Notes: generated from the sequence alone by a model not told the origin. A stretch of DNA of 64,000 nt from Chryseobacterium gleum (GCA_945882095.1 CAMCWF010000006.1:1-64000), one strand, 5' to 3'; shown: positions 39,192 to 48,812, numbered from the stretch's first letter. Program-made: numbers and translations.

Positions 39192-41600
39192 CTATCGAAG
39201 TCGGGCCCCTAGGTTTTTCGAGAGGGATTCACGAATTTGGTGCATTTCTGCGTCGATTTCTGCGTCAGTCAATGTACGCTCATTGTCTTGAAAATGAAAG
39301 GACATCGCATAAGATTTCTTGCCAGCCTCCAACTTATCTCCTTCGTAAACATCAAACAATTGGGTGTCTTTAAGTAAAATGGGACTCGCCTTTTTTGCTG
39401 CATTCACCAATTCAACAAAAGTAATGTCGGTATCAATTAACAGCGAGAAATCCCTTCTTGATTGAAAGGTTTTAGGCAATTCTTGGTAAACATCGCTTTG
39501 GGATTTTTCTATTTGTGTCCAAACTTTCCAATCGATTAAGGCAGCAAATACTTCCTGTTTGATGTCGAATTTTTGTTGCCATGATTTCTTTATCTTACCC
39601 AATGTAGCAATGGTTTTTCCTTGAATTTTTAGGGCAATACCCCCTTCAAATTCATCGCTTTGTTCGATGAGAGATTCGTCTGGTTTCAGCGCCGACAAAG
39701 ATGTCAACATTTGCATAACGATTCCTTTCAACATAAAGAAAGAAGCCTGGCCTGCTGACAACCAAGACTCTGGTGCATTTCTTCCGGTTATGGCCATCGC
39801 CAAGGCTGGTTTTTCGGTGAATTTATTGCCAAAGGCATGATAGGTTTGTCCAAATTCAAATATCCTTAGGTTGGGCGATTGACGGTTTTGGTTATGGGCA
39901 ATGGTTTCAAGCAACCCAAACAACATTGAGTTTCGAAGTATGCTTAAGTCGCGGCTTAAAGGATTAAGCAAAGAAATCACGACGCCATTCTTAACATCTG
40001 TTACCAAGGTTCCATTCGATTCTTTGGTAAGTGAATTGGAAAGAATTTCATTGAATCCCATGCCAACCATTGCTTGCGCAACTTTGGTTCGTATGGTGTG
40101 GTTCCTTTTGGCATCGGAAATGGGTACAGAGAAATGCCATTTTTCTTTTTCGATGATTGCATCAAACCCAGCGATTCGAATGATTTCTTCGGTAACATCA
40201 ATGGGACGACATACATCGGTGCGGTACAATGGGGCAATCCAATGGTTTTCTTTGGTAGGTGTAAAATCTAAATCTGCTAAGATGCCATGGATTTCCGCAT
40301 CTGTAAGCGCACTCCCGAGTGAGGCGTTGATTTTATTAAAATTCAAAGGAATTTCAATGGCTTTTTGAATTTCAGCGCTTTTTTCGGTAATTCCAATCAA
40401 TTCACCTCCAGCTGTTTCAAGGATTAAATCAATCGCACGTTGTAAGGCAAACAAGGTGAGCTCAGGATCTACCCCGCGTTCAAAACGAAAGCTCGATTCG
40501 GAATGAATCCCATGTTGCTTGGCGGATTTGCGGATGCCGGTGGGTTCAAAGTAAGCCGATTCAATGAGGATGTCCATGGTGGTTTCGCTCACCCCAGAAT
40601 CTTTTCCACCCATCACACCTGCTAAGCATTGTGGACCGTTTTCATTGGCAATTACCAGGTCGTTTTCCTTTAATTTTCTTTCGGTTCCATCTAAGGTGAT
40701 CAACATTTCTCCTGAATTCGCAAGACGAACATGGAGCTGGTCCTTGAAATGACTGGCGTCAAAAGCATGGAGTGGGGTTCCCAATTCACGCATGACAAAG
40801 TTGGTGACGTCGACCACGTTGTTCACACTTGTTGCGCCCACAGCGGAAAGTCTTTTCTGCAGCCAATCAGGTGAAGTTTCAACCTTAACATTTTTAATTT
40901 TTGCAGTAAAATAGCTTGGACAACGTGAAGCATCCGTAACCTCAAGAGAAAGTTCAGGAATTTCATTGGATACTTGGCAGGAAATGCTCGGCCAATTGAT
41001 TTTTAGGTTTGATTTCTTGTGGAAATTCAAATAAGTTTTTAGGTCTCGCGCTACCCCGATATGGCCCATGGCATCCGAGCGGTTGGGCGTAAGGCCTATT
41101 TCAAGCGTATAATCCATTTCGATGTTTAAAGCTACGGAAGCAGGAATACCGACCGGGGTGGCTGGGTCTAAAACCAAAATACCATCGTGAGAGGTTCCCG
41201 TTCCCAATTCATCCTCTGCGCAAATCATCCCATGGGATTCTAAGCCACGGATTTTTGCCTTTCTTAAGGTTAAGGGTTCTCCGGTGCTTGGGTATATGGT
41301 TGTACCCACCAAGGCTACCAGTACTTTTTGTCCCGTAGCGACATTCGATGCCCCGCAAACGATTTGTAGAATTTCGGATCCAATGTTTACCGAGGTGACC
41401 TTCAATTTATCTGCATTTGGGTGTTTGGTGCAATCCATCACTTCGCCTACAACGACGCCTTGAAGTCCACCTTTCACAGCACCCATGGATTGTAGGCCTT
41501 CAACCTCCAAACCCGTTTCAGTTAAGATTTTCGAAATTTCTTCAGGGCTTTCTTCAAAATTCAGGTAGGCTTTCAGCCAATTGTATGCTATTTTCATCAA
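39192..41600 (-). CDS. pheT: Phenylalanine--tRNA ligase subunit beta
   Basis: 802 aa; N-terminal tRNA-binding domain, B3/B4, B5 and FDX-ACB domains; LTPNRSDAMGHIGVARDLKTYL. Confidence 0.96.
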   Translation of the reverse strand: MMKIAYNWLKAYLNFEESPEEISKILTETGLEVEGLQSMGAVKGGLQGVVVGEVMDCTKHPNADKLKVTSVNIGSEILQIVCGASNVATGQKVLVALVGTTIYPSTGEPLTLRKAKIRGLESHGMICAEDELGTGTSHDGILVLDPATPVGIPASVALNIEMDYTLEIGLTPNRSDAMGHIGVARDLKTYLNFHKKSNLKINWPSISCQVSNEIPELSLEVTDASRCPSYFTAKIKNVKVETSPDWLQKRLSAVGATSVNNVVDVTNFVMRELGTPLHAFDASHFKDQLHVRLANSGEMLITLDGTERKLKENDLVIANENGPQCLAGVMGGKDSGVSETTMDILIESAYFEPTGIRKSAKQHGIHSESSFRFERGVDPELTLFALQRAIDLILETAGGELIGITEKSAEIQKAIEIPLNFNKINASLGSALTDAEIHGILADLDFTPTKENHWIAPLYRTDVCRPIDVTEEIIRIAGFDAIIEKEKWHFSVPISDAKRNHTIRTKVAQAMVGMGFNEILSNSLTKESNGTLVTDVKNGVVISLLNPLSRDLSILRNSMLFGLLETIAHNQNRQSPNLRIFEFGQTYHAFGNKFTEKPALAMAITGRNAPESWLSAGQASFFMLKGIVMQMLTSLSALKPDESLIEQSDEFEGGIALKIQGKTIATLGKIKKSWQQKFDIKQEVFAALIDWKVWTQIEKSQSDVYQELPKTFQSRRDFSLLIDTDITFVELVNAAKKASPILLKDTQLFDVYEGDKLEAGKKSYAMSFHFQDNERTLTDAEIDAEMHQIRESLSKNLGARLR

Positions 41601-41728
41601 CTTTATTTCACCGCGAAATTAAGAAATTATGCCCACATAGGATTTTGATAAACTTCCCAATTATTTAACAATATAAAACTTTTTGTTCATAAGGATGTTC
41701 CTATTTTTGTGCTCGCATACTAAAGCCT

Positions 41729-44182
41729 ATGAAATTGATGTCCTTTTTGAAAAACAACTACTTTTCTATTCCTTATTGGATCTTTTTTTTAGGCATTTTT
41801 GGGTTCCTCGTAATGAATCCAACCTATGGTCAAACCAAACACAGCATCAGTGGATACGTCTCTTTATTGAGCAATGGGGAAGCCTTAGGGAATGCCAAAA
41901 TTTTTGTTGCCAGTGCTAACAAAGGCACCCTAACCAATACCTATGGTTTTTATTCCCTTACCTTGGAAGCTGGGGTTTATGAAATTTCATACCGATATAC
42001 CGGTTTCCCTTCCGTCCTTAAAACCATTGATTTAACCTCAAAAGATGTTTCGTTAAACATTGAATTGGGCATCAAAGATGGCGAGAAATTCATCGAAGAG
42101 GTGGTGGTGAATGGAAAGCGTGGGGACAATGTGAATTCCGCGAAATTGGGACAAATGGAGTTGGACATCGAGCAAATTAAGAAGCTACCCGCTTTTATGG
42201 GTGAGGTAGATGTCATTAAAACCATTCAGTTATTGCCAGGGGTGTCCTCTGTATCTGAGGGTGGACAAGGGTTCTATGTACGTGGGGGTGGTCCTGACCA
42301 AAACCTGGTCTTGTTGGATGAAGGCGTAGTATACAATGCAGCGCATTTATTTGGATTCTTTTCTGTGTTCAACTCAGATGCCGTGAAAAGCGTAAACCTT
42401 ATCAAAGGAGGAATGCCCGCAAATTATGGCGGAAGATTGTCGTCCGTGTTAGAAGTCAACATGAACGAAGGCAACAACAAACGTTTCGGAGTGAAAGGGG
42501 GATTGGGTATTATTTCCTCTCGTTTAACAGTTGAAGGTCCCTTGAAAAAAGACAAAGGGAGTTTTATTGTATCAGGAAGAAGAACCTACATTGATGTTTT
42601 GGCCAAAGCATTCATTCCTGACAGTTCTCCTTTCGCAGGTTCTGGTTACTATTTTTATGATCTAAATGCCAAATTGAATTACAAGTTAGGAGAGAAGGAT
42701 CGCATATTTTTAAGTGGGTATTACGGAAAAGATGTCTTTACTTTTGCAGACAGAGACGGAGGATTTAGCGCAGATATGCCTTGGGGAAATGGCATTGCAG
42801 CCTTTCGATGGAACCATGTTTTCAATAGCAAAATCTTCATGAACGTTACCTCAACCTTTTCAGATTACAAATTTAAATTTGGGTCTAAACAAGATGAATT
42901 CAAGATTGAATTTCTGTCAGGGATACAAGATTTTGGCACCAAAGTAGATTTCTCCTATTATCCCAACACAAAGCATCGCATCAAGTGGGGCGTAAATTAC
43001 GTGTATCACATCTTCACCCCTTCCAGTGTTTCTGCTTCGCAAGATACCGTAGTGTTCAACACAGGGAATGCCCAAAAGTTGTTTTCTCATGAAGAAGCCA
43101 TCTATCTGATGGATGAATTTGACTTGAACGATCGATTTCGAATCAATGCAGGTTTGCGTTATACCTTGTTCCAACACGTTGGGTCTTTCACGAGGTACAT
43201 CAAAGGTGACATCAGTAAACCTGACACAAGCATTCAATACGGGAGAGGAGATTTGATTAAGTTTTACCATGGTTTAGAACCGCGTGTTTCTTTTCGCTGG
43301 TTGACCGGTGTGCATAACTCCATCAAAGGGGGCTTTGCGTATAACTACCAATTTGTCCATTTGACGAGCCTAAGTGCCGTTTCTTTGCCAACAGACATTT
43401 GGTATCCCACAACAGACATTGCAAAACCACAAAAAGGTTTCCAGGCTTCTTTAGGGTATTTTCAAAACTTTTTCGATGATAAATACGAAGCTTCCGTTGA
43501 GATTTACTACAAAGGGATGAAAAACATGATCGAATTCAAAGAGGGCGCGCTGCCAAGTGACAATGTGAGTGACAATACAGATAATTTGTTGGTTTTTGGT
43601 CAAGGTTGGGCGTATGGAATTGAGTTCTTCTTCAAGAAATCCGTTGGTAAATTTACCGGTTGGATAGGTTATACATGGGCTAAAACTGAAAGAAAATTCC
43701 CGGATTTGAATGGGGGCAAAGTCTATCCTGCCAAATACGATCGCAGACATGACTTAACTGTGGTTGGAATGTATACCCTCAGCGACCATTGGTCCTTATC
43801 AGGTTCTTTTATTTATGCGACGGGAAACACACTTACCTTACCGACATCGTGGTATGTTCAAGACCAAAACCTGTTGTATAACTACGGCGCAAGAAATTCC
43901 ACCCGAATGGCGCCATACCACCGATTGGATATTTCAGCAACATGGTATGACAAAGCGTACAAGGAGCGCACGGATCCAGCGACCCAAAAGGTGATTCAAG
44001 TCAAGAAAAAATTAAGAAACAACATCGCCATCTCTGTGTACAATGTCTATAACAGGGCGAACCCGTTTTTCCTTTTTGTTGACAGCGATGGAAATTTATT
44101 GAGTGGAGATTTTAAATTAACCGTAAAACAAGTGTCGCTGTTCCCAATTATCCCGAGCGTTACTTGGAATTTTGAATTTTAA
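41729..44182 (+). CDS. TonB-dependent receptor with carboxypeptidase-like regulatory domain
   Basis: 817 aa; GYVSLLSNGEALGNAKIFVASANKGTLTNTYGFYSL; GVSSVSEGGQGFYVRGGGPDQNLVLLDEGVVYNAAHLFGFFSVFNSDAVKSVNLIKGGMPANYGGRLSSVL. Confidence 0.92.
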   Translation: MKLMSFLKNNYFSIPYWIFFLGIFGFLVMNPTYGQTKHSISGYVSLLSNGEALGNAKIFVASANKGTLTNTYGFYSLTLEAGVYEISYRYTGFPSVLKTIDLTSKDVSLNIELGIKDGEKFIEEVVVNGKRGDNVNSAKLGQMELDIEQIKKLPAFMGEVDVIKTIQLLPGVSSVSEGGQGFYVRGGGPDQNLVLLDEGVVYNAAHLFGFFSVFNSDAVKSVNLIKGGMPANYGGRLSSVLEVNMNEGNNKRFGVKGGLGIISSRLTVEGPLKKDKGSFIVSGRRTYIDVLAKAFIPDSSPFAGSGYYFYDLNAKLNYKLGEKDRIFLSGYYGKDVFTFADRDGGFSADMPWGNGIAAFRWNHVFNSKIFMNVTSTFSDYKFKFGSKQDEFKIEFLSGIQDFGTKVDFSYYPNTKHRIKWGVNYVYHIFTPSSVSASQDTVVFNTGNAQKLFSHEEAIYLMDEFDLNDRFRINAGLRYTLFQHVGSFTRYIKGDISKPDTSIQYGRGDLIKFYHGLEPRVSFRWLTGVHNSIKGGFAYNYQFVHLTSLSAVSLPTDIWYPTTDIAKPQKGFQASLGYFQNFFDDKYEASVEIYYKGMKNMIEFKEGALPSDNVSDNTDNLLVFGQGWAYGIEFFFKKSVGKFTGWIGYTWAKTERKFPDLNGGKVYPAKYDRRHDLTVVGMYTLSDHWSLSGSFIYATGNTLTLPTSWYVQDQNLLYNYGARNSTRMAPYHRLDISATWYDKAYKERTDPATQKVIQVKKKLRNNIAISVYNVYNRANPFFLFVDSDGNLLSGDFKLTVKQVSLFPIIPSVTWNFEF

Positions 44183-44183
44183 T

Positions 44184-45110
44184 ATGAAGTATTTTACCAT
44201 TTTGCTAAGTGTTTTGGTGCTTTTTTCTTGTACGAAAGAAGTGAAAATTGACATTCCAGGATATGAGAAGCAGCTTGTAGTTGATGGAAGCATTCGCACC
44301 GGAGAACCGCCCGTGGTATTACTTTCTACATCCCAAAACATCTATTCACCGACAGATTTATCCGCTTATCTTTCAAGTTTTGTTTCCAATGCGACCGTAA
44401 CGGTTTCCGATGGCACAACAACGGTGCAATTGATCCAAATATGCACAGACAACCTTCCTCCGGGCACAGAAGCCTATGCGGAAGCTATTTTTGGAATGCC
44501 CATTGCTCAATTGCAGCAATTGCACCTGTGTGCGTTTACTTCCTTTGATCCAAATATTTTTGGACAAGTCGGTAAAACCTATTCGCTTACTGTGGTTTAT
44601 GAAGGAAAAACCTATACCTCCACGACCACCATCGAAAATCCTACATCGCTTGCATACCTGAATTGGAAACCTGAACCGAACAATGCGAATATTGGGTATT
44701 TGTATGGGTTTATCAATGACAATCCAAATTACGACGATGCGTATATGTGGGAAGCGAAATATTTGAATGATGGGTCTTTTACAAAACCCTTCGGACCTTA
44801 TTTCAATGACCTTTTTTTTAACGGATTGAGTTTCGAATTTACGGCTTACAATCCGATGTCTTTTATGGATTCGGCCATGGCAAGTTCACCAGAGGCTGGG
44901 TACTACCACCTTGGAGATACCATTGTGTACCGGTTGTCGAAAATGGGAAAAAAAGAATTTCAGTTTTTTGATAAGAAAATCAACCAAGTGTTTTCTGCAG
45001 GAAGTCCTTTCGCTACCCCTATCAATGTGCCAACAAACATCACGGGAGGTGCATTAGGCGTATGGGTTGGGTATTCTCCATGGTATGACACCGTGATTTG
45101 TACGCCCTAA
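44184..45110 (+). CDS. DUF4249 family lipoprotein
   Basis: Lipobox LVLFSCTKEVKIDIPGYEKQLVVDGSIRTGEPPVVLLSTSQNIYSP; directly follows the TonB receptor. Confidence 0.88.
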   Translation: MKYFTILLSVLVLFSCTKEVKIDIPGYEKQLVVDGSIRTGEPPVVLLSTSQNIYSPTDLSAYLSSFVSNATVTVSDGTTTVQLIQICTDNLPPGTEAYAEAIFGMPIAQLQQLHLCAFTSFDPNIFGQVGKTYSLTVVYEGKTYTSTTTIENPTSLAYLNWKPEPNNANIGYLYGFINDNPNYDDAYMWEAKYLNDGSFTKPFGPYFNDLFFNGLSFEFTAYNPMSFMDSAMASSPEAGYYHLGDTIVYRLSKMGKKEFQFFDKKINQVFSAGSPFATPINVPTNITGGALGVWVGYSPWYDTVICTP

Positions 45111-45866
45111 TTATTCAATCGGTCTTTGTGGAAGATCTCGCGCCCGCGTAGTGTGAAAAAAGTACTTGAAATCAACACTTAGGTAACCTCCATCGACATC
45201 GCCGTACTGGGTAACCTTATATCCTTGGTTTTTGTAGGTTGCGACATACACGAAAAGCGGTTTGAGGGGCAATCGTACCGAGGTTCCAACATAATAGACC
45301 CCTGCTTTCTTCGAGCGGTATTCAAATCCAAAGTTACCGTTAAGGTCGAGGCTAAATTTTTTCTGTACCACTCCGGTATTGTAGAAAAACTGAGAGCCGT
45401 TTAGGTTGTTCGTAGTAGCAATGCTTGTGGGTTTAAATCCCGCAGCAATACCGAGTGAAGCATTTGCGTACCATTTTTTTGTCATTTTTATATAAATCAA
45501 CGCATTAATGGGGATGTCATATTGTATAAAACCCATTTGGTTGTTTATAAAAACGTTTGAATCTGCAATGGAACCGGAGATGTCGAAAAAGCGTTGCGTA
45601 TAGTTGATTCCTGTTTCCAAGGAGATGAATTCTGTAAGGCCAGCACGGACGGTGGCTCCAAAGGAATACCCCATATTTTGATGAAGGGTTGCAGATAAGC
45701 CATCCTTTTCCAGGGTGGTATTTGGATTGGCAATAAAAGAGGATGGAAATAGGGTTTTGACTTGAATGCCAAAGTAGGAGGGGAATTTATTGTCTCCTAA
45801 TTGCGCATAGGTTTGAGCGAAAAACAAAAAAGCCCAAAAAGTAAATACGATTTTTCTTTTACTCAT
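45111..45866 (-). CDS. Outer-membrane beta-barrel / PorT-like protein
   Basis: Signal peptide MSKRKIVFTFWAFLFFAQTYAQ; beta-barrel pattern. The longer upstream ORF overlaps the nitroreductase. Confidence 0.7.
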   Translation of the reverse strand: MSKRKIVFTFWAFLFFAQTYAQLGDNKFPSYFGIQVKTLFPSSFIANPNTTLEKDGLSATLHQNMGYSFGATVRAGLTEFISLETGINYTQRFFDISGSIADSNVFINNQMGFIQYDIPINALIYIKMTKKWYANASLGIAAGFKPTSIATTNNLNGSQFFYNTGVVQKKFSLDLNGNFGFEYRSKKAGVYYVGTSVRLPLKPLFVYVATYKNQGYKVTQYGDVDGGYLSVDFKYFFHTTRARDLPQRPIE

Positions 45867-46446
45867 TAATCCATTTTGTGTGGTATTCCAAAGGAATTCG
45901 ATGGGAATTTGGCCATTCAATGGCAGGATAACCGATGTAAAATAAACCCAGACACTTGTCTTTGGGGTTAAGGTCAAGAAATTGATTCATGTGTTCAGAA
46001 TAAATCAGTTTGGGCGTTGCCCAAAAGCCACCAAGGCCATAGGCGGTACAGGTTAGGTGCATGTTTTGAACGGCACAGGCAACGGCTTCAACTTCTTCGA
46101 TTTCAGGAATTTTTTCTGCTTCATTTCTGTGCATAACAATGGCGATTACGGCACTTGAAATCATCGGTCGACGGATAAGTTTTGCCAGTTTAGCTGTGTC
46201 TTGTTTGTCTTCTGGTGTCAATGCTAAATAGGTTTTTCCAAGGAATTGACTAAGTGTATCCCTTCCCTTGTCCATAAAAACCTGAAACCGCCATGGTTGT
46301 GTGTTGCCATGGGTTGGTGCCCATTGGGCATTTTGCAAGATCAGTTCGATTTGTTCAGCGTGCACTTTTCGATCCGAAAATTGCTCTGGATAGATGGTTC
46401 TTCGGTTTCTGATGAGGTCATTAATTTCCGATAGGTTGTAGCGCAT
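45859..46446 (-). CDS. Nitroreductase family protein
   Basis: 195 aa; RNRRTIYPEQFSDRKVHAEQIELILQNAQWAPTHGNTQPWRFQVF; C-terminal GLFYIGYP. Confidence 0.92.
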   Translation of the reverse strand: MRYNLSEINDLIRNRRTIYPEQFSDRKVHAEQIELILQNAQWAPTHGNTQPWRFQVFMDKGRDTLSQFLGKTYLALTPEDKQDTAKLAKLIRRPMISSAVIAIVMHRNEAEKIPEIEEVEAVACAVQNMHLTCTAYGLGGFWATPKLIYSEHMNQFLDLNPKDKCLGLFYIGYPAIEWPNSHRIPLEYHTKWINE

Positions 46447-46512
46447 GTAACTTTAATTTGATTTTAGCGAATACGAAAAGGCAAGGTAAAAATAAGTAAA
46501 TCATTTTTGAAC

Positions 46513-46542
46513 TTGTAAAAAGGGCAATATGTTTTATCTTTG
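46513..46542 (+). promoter_or_regulatory. Promoter for tRNA-Arg
   Basis: TTG (46513-46515), 19-bp spacer, TATCTTTG (46535-46542). Confidence 0.7.
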
Positions 46543-46553
46543 CAAAACAAAAC

Positions 46554-46627
46554 GGCCTTGTGGCGCAACTGAATAGCGCACCTGATTACGGCTCAGGAGG
46601 TTTCAGGTTTGAATCCTGACAAGGTCA
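46554..46627 (+). tRNA. tRNA-Arg (anticodon ACG)
   Basis: Acceptor GGCCTTG/CAAGGTC, anticodon arm CCTGA-TTACGGC-TCAGG, T-arm TCAGG-TTTGAAT-CCTGA. Confidence 0.95.
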
Positions 46628-46632
46628 CAAAA
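46612..46632 (+). repeat. att-like core copy 0 (tRNA-Arg 3' end): AATCCTGACAAGGTCACAAAA
   Basis: Core is the T-stem 3' half plus acceptor 3' strand; the same 19-21 bp recurs at 46779, 48755 and 52562. Confidence 0.93.
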
Positions 46633-46635
46633 AGA

Positions 46636-46664
46636 AACCCTGATGTTTACATCAGGGTTTTTTG
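46636..46664 (+). terminator. Intrinsic terminator after tRNA-Arg
   Basis: AACCCTGATG-TTTA-CATCAGGGTT followed by T-run. Confidence 0.9.
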
Positions 46665-46734
46665 TTTTGTATTGTGTCACCAATTTATTGGTGTAAACAA
46701 ATAAAAACAAAAAATATAGACTTGCGCAGCAAGG

Positions 46735-46797
46735 CTAGGGTTTCTATGCTTGGATTGAACAAATACGAGAGGATCTGAAATCCTGACAAGGTCACAA
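46735..46797 (+). repeat. 63-bp direct repeat copy A (cassette right end plus att-like core)
   Basis: CTAGGGTTTCTATGCTTGGATTGAACAAATACGAGAGGATCTGAAATCCTGACAAGGTCACAA, identical to 48711-48773. Confidence 0.97.
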
Positions 46798-46805
46798 AAC
46801 AAGTT

Positions 46806-46842
46806 AAAAGTCCCATTCCATATAGGTTTGGGGCTTTTTTTT
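46806..46842 (+). terminator. Terminator-like hairpin at left end of Fic cassette
   Basis: AAAAGTCCC ... GGGGCTTTTTTTT, 9-bp stem with one G-U, T-run. Confidence 0.65.
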
Positions 46843-46945
46843 ATGGTTAAACCCCAAGCGGAGAACATGAAGGAATTTTAGGCGTTCCCCCTTTATTTTA
46901 CTGAACTTAGAGAAAAATCGAAAAGTTAGAACTATAACGTATTGA

Positions 46946-47086
46946 TTAAGTGTTTTTCACTTAAATTATATTTTTTTAAGTGATTTTCACCTGAATTACA
47001 TAAATTTCACCTACCTTGCGCTTAATTAAATTTCACTGATTAGTATGAATATTAAGCGTTTTTCCTTGCAATTAAGTGTTTTTCAC
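46946..47086 (+). promoter_or_regulatory. Iteron-like operator cluster around fic start codon
   Basis: TTAAGTG-TTTTT-CACTTAA (46946-46964), TTAAGTGATTTTCACCTGAA (46976), TTTCAC at 47005 and 47031, TTAAGCGTTTTTCC (47052), TTAAGTGTTTTTCAC (47072-47086). Confidence 0.6.
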
Positions 47087-48580
47087 GGCAGAGCTGTACC
47101 AGAAGATGGTGTTATTGTCGGATATGGCGCAATTATAGAAGCATATAAATTAGCGGTGTCGATACCTGAGAAATTAACTTTTATAAGTACAAAGAAAAGA
47201 CAATTTGAAAATAAAGAATGGAAAGTATTTCCTTCAAGATACCTTCCAGAGGAAAACCTCTACAAGCAAATCACTTTCGCACTAAAGTATGAGGGAGTTG
47301 ATCTACTCCTATTTAAAAAATTATTCGAGGTGCTCAAAAAAACAGAGCTAGAAGAAATGATTCAACAGGAAATACAAGGACAGTTTAGTCGCAGAATTTG
47401 GTTCTTGTATGAGTGGCTAATGGAAACTAAATTGAACTTACCTGATCTAAAAACAGGGAATCTCGTTCCTGTTATTGATGAAAAATTACAATATGCAATT
47501 GATGGAGTACGATCACCACGACATAAAGTGATTAATAATCTCCCTGGAAATCAAGACTTTTGTCCGCTTATTCGTAAAACAGAAAAGCTTGAGGAATATA
47601 TTGAATCAAATATTCGACAAGAAAAAAGTAAGTACTTAAATAGGGTTCACAAGGATATTCTACAAAGAGCTTCCTCATTTCTACTCCTAAAAGATTCAAA
47701 AGCATCATTTTCAATTGAAGGGGAAAATCCAAGAAACAATCGTGCTGCCCGTTGGGGAATAGCAATTGGTCAGGCAGGAAAAAATGAACTTTCAATAGCA
47801 GAATTGAATCGCTTGCAACAATTGGTCATTCAAAATGACCGATTTGTCAAAATGGGAATAAGGAGTCAGCAAGGATTTATTGGAGATAGGGACCGTGAAA
47901 CACAAGAGCCTATTCCGGATCATATTTCTGCGAGGCATGAAGATCTTGAAAAACTAATGGCTGGCTGGCTACTAACTCAAAAAATACTCACTGAATCGAG
48001 AATGGATTCGATATTAGTGGCCGCTAAAATTGCATTTGGTTTTGTTTTTATTCACCCTTTTGTCGATGGTAATGGGCGTTTACATCGCTATATCATTCAC
48101 CATATTTTATCGCAAACAGGATATACCGAACAGGGAATCATCTTCCCAATTTCAGCTTCTATCTTAACACATATAAAGGACTATGCAAAATCCTTAGAAT
48201 CCTATTCACATCCAATTTTGAATTTTATTGATTGGAAGCCATCCGAGAACAATAATGTTGAAATTTTAAATGATACCATAGATTATTACCGCTATTTTGA
48301 TGCCACACGACAAGCTGAATTTCTTTTCTATTGTGTAAACGACACTTTGGTTCATATAATACCCAATGAAGTTGAATACTTAAAAAAGTATGATGCTTTC
48401 AAACAATTCCTAGACCATAGATTTGAAATGCCCGATAATATGATTTCTCTCATAGTTGGGTTTTTAGAACAAGGAAATGGAACACTTTCAGTACGTTCAC
48501 GAAAGAAAGAATTTTCTGCATTAACACAAAAAGAAGTCGAAGAAATAGAAACGACATTTAAAGAAATCTTTGATTTATAA
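47045..48580 (+). CDS. Fic family protein (Fido AMPylase-type), class II-like with N-terminal inhibitory motif
   Basis: 511 aa; catalytic HPFVDGNGRLHR (about 48052-48087); inhibitory [S/T]xxxE[G/N] motif SFSIEG (47704-47721) N-terminal to the Fic core. Confidence 0.93.
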   Translation: MNIKRFSLQLSVFHGRAVPEDGVIVGYGAIIEAYKLAVSIPEKLTFISTKKRQFENKEWKVFPSRYLPEENLYKQITFALKYEGVDLLLFKKLFEVLKKTELEEMIQQEIQGQFSRRIWFLYEWLMETKLNLPDLKTGNLVPVIDEKLQYAIDGVRSPRHKVINNLPGNQDFCPLIRKTEKLEEYIESNIRQEKSKYLNRVHKDILQRASSFLLLKDSKASFSIEGENPRNNRAARWGIAIGQAGKNELSIAELNRLQQLVIQNDRFVKMGIRSQQGFIGDRDRETQEPIPDHISARHEDLEKLMAGWLLTQKILTESRMDSILVAAKIAFGFVFIHPFVDGNGRLHRYIIHHILSQTGYTEQGIIFPISASILTHIKDYAKSLESYSHPILNFIDWKPSENNNVEILNDTIDYYRYFDATRQAEFLFYCVNDTLVHIIPNEVEYLKKYDAFKQFLDHRFEMPDNMISLIVGFLEQGNGTLSVRSRKKEFSALTQKEVEEIETTFKEIFDL

Positions 48581-48710
48581 TTTTGTGTTTTTAGCATAAA
48601 TAATTCATACACGGTATAAAATATCTTTTTTACTGTTTACTCTTTTTTCAACGGTAAATGGAATTCTGAAACCCCCACTAAATCCCCATAAAAGTTAGAT
48701 TTATCTACCC

Positions 48711-48773
48711 CTAGGGTTTCTATGCTTGGATTGAACAAATACGAGAGGATCTGAAATCCTGACAAGGTCACAA
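48711..48773 (+). repeat. 63-bp direct repeat copy B (cassette right end plus att-like core)
   Basis: Identical to 46735-46797. Confidence 0.97.
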
Positions 48774-48812
48774 GCTAAAACCCATTCCCTCAAGGGAGTG
48801 GGTTTTTTGTTT
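48755..48812 (+). repeat. 58-bp direct repeat (att-like core plus terminator), copy 1
   Basis: AATCCTGACAAGGTCACAAGCTAAAACCCATTCCCTCAAGGGAGTGGGTTTTTTGTTT, identical to 52562-52619. Confidence 0.97.
48777..48808 (+). terminator. Intrinsic terminator after Fic cassette repeat
   Basis: AAAACCCATTCCCTCAAGGGAGTGGGTTTTTT, 12-bp stem with one wobble. Confidence 0.9.

Larger units (their letters stand above)
46798..48773 (+). mobile_element. Fic cassette of the tRNA-Arg-anchored array (1976-bp repeat unit)
   Basis: Bounded by two identical 63-bp direct repeats ending in the tRNA-Arg 3' end; single cargo gene; no integrase. Confidence 0.75.

Noticed and set aside
46677-46868. 63-aa minus-strand ORF in the cassette region
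   Set aside because: Spans repeat, terminator and att-like sequences; no protein-like features.
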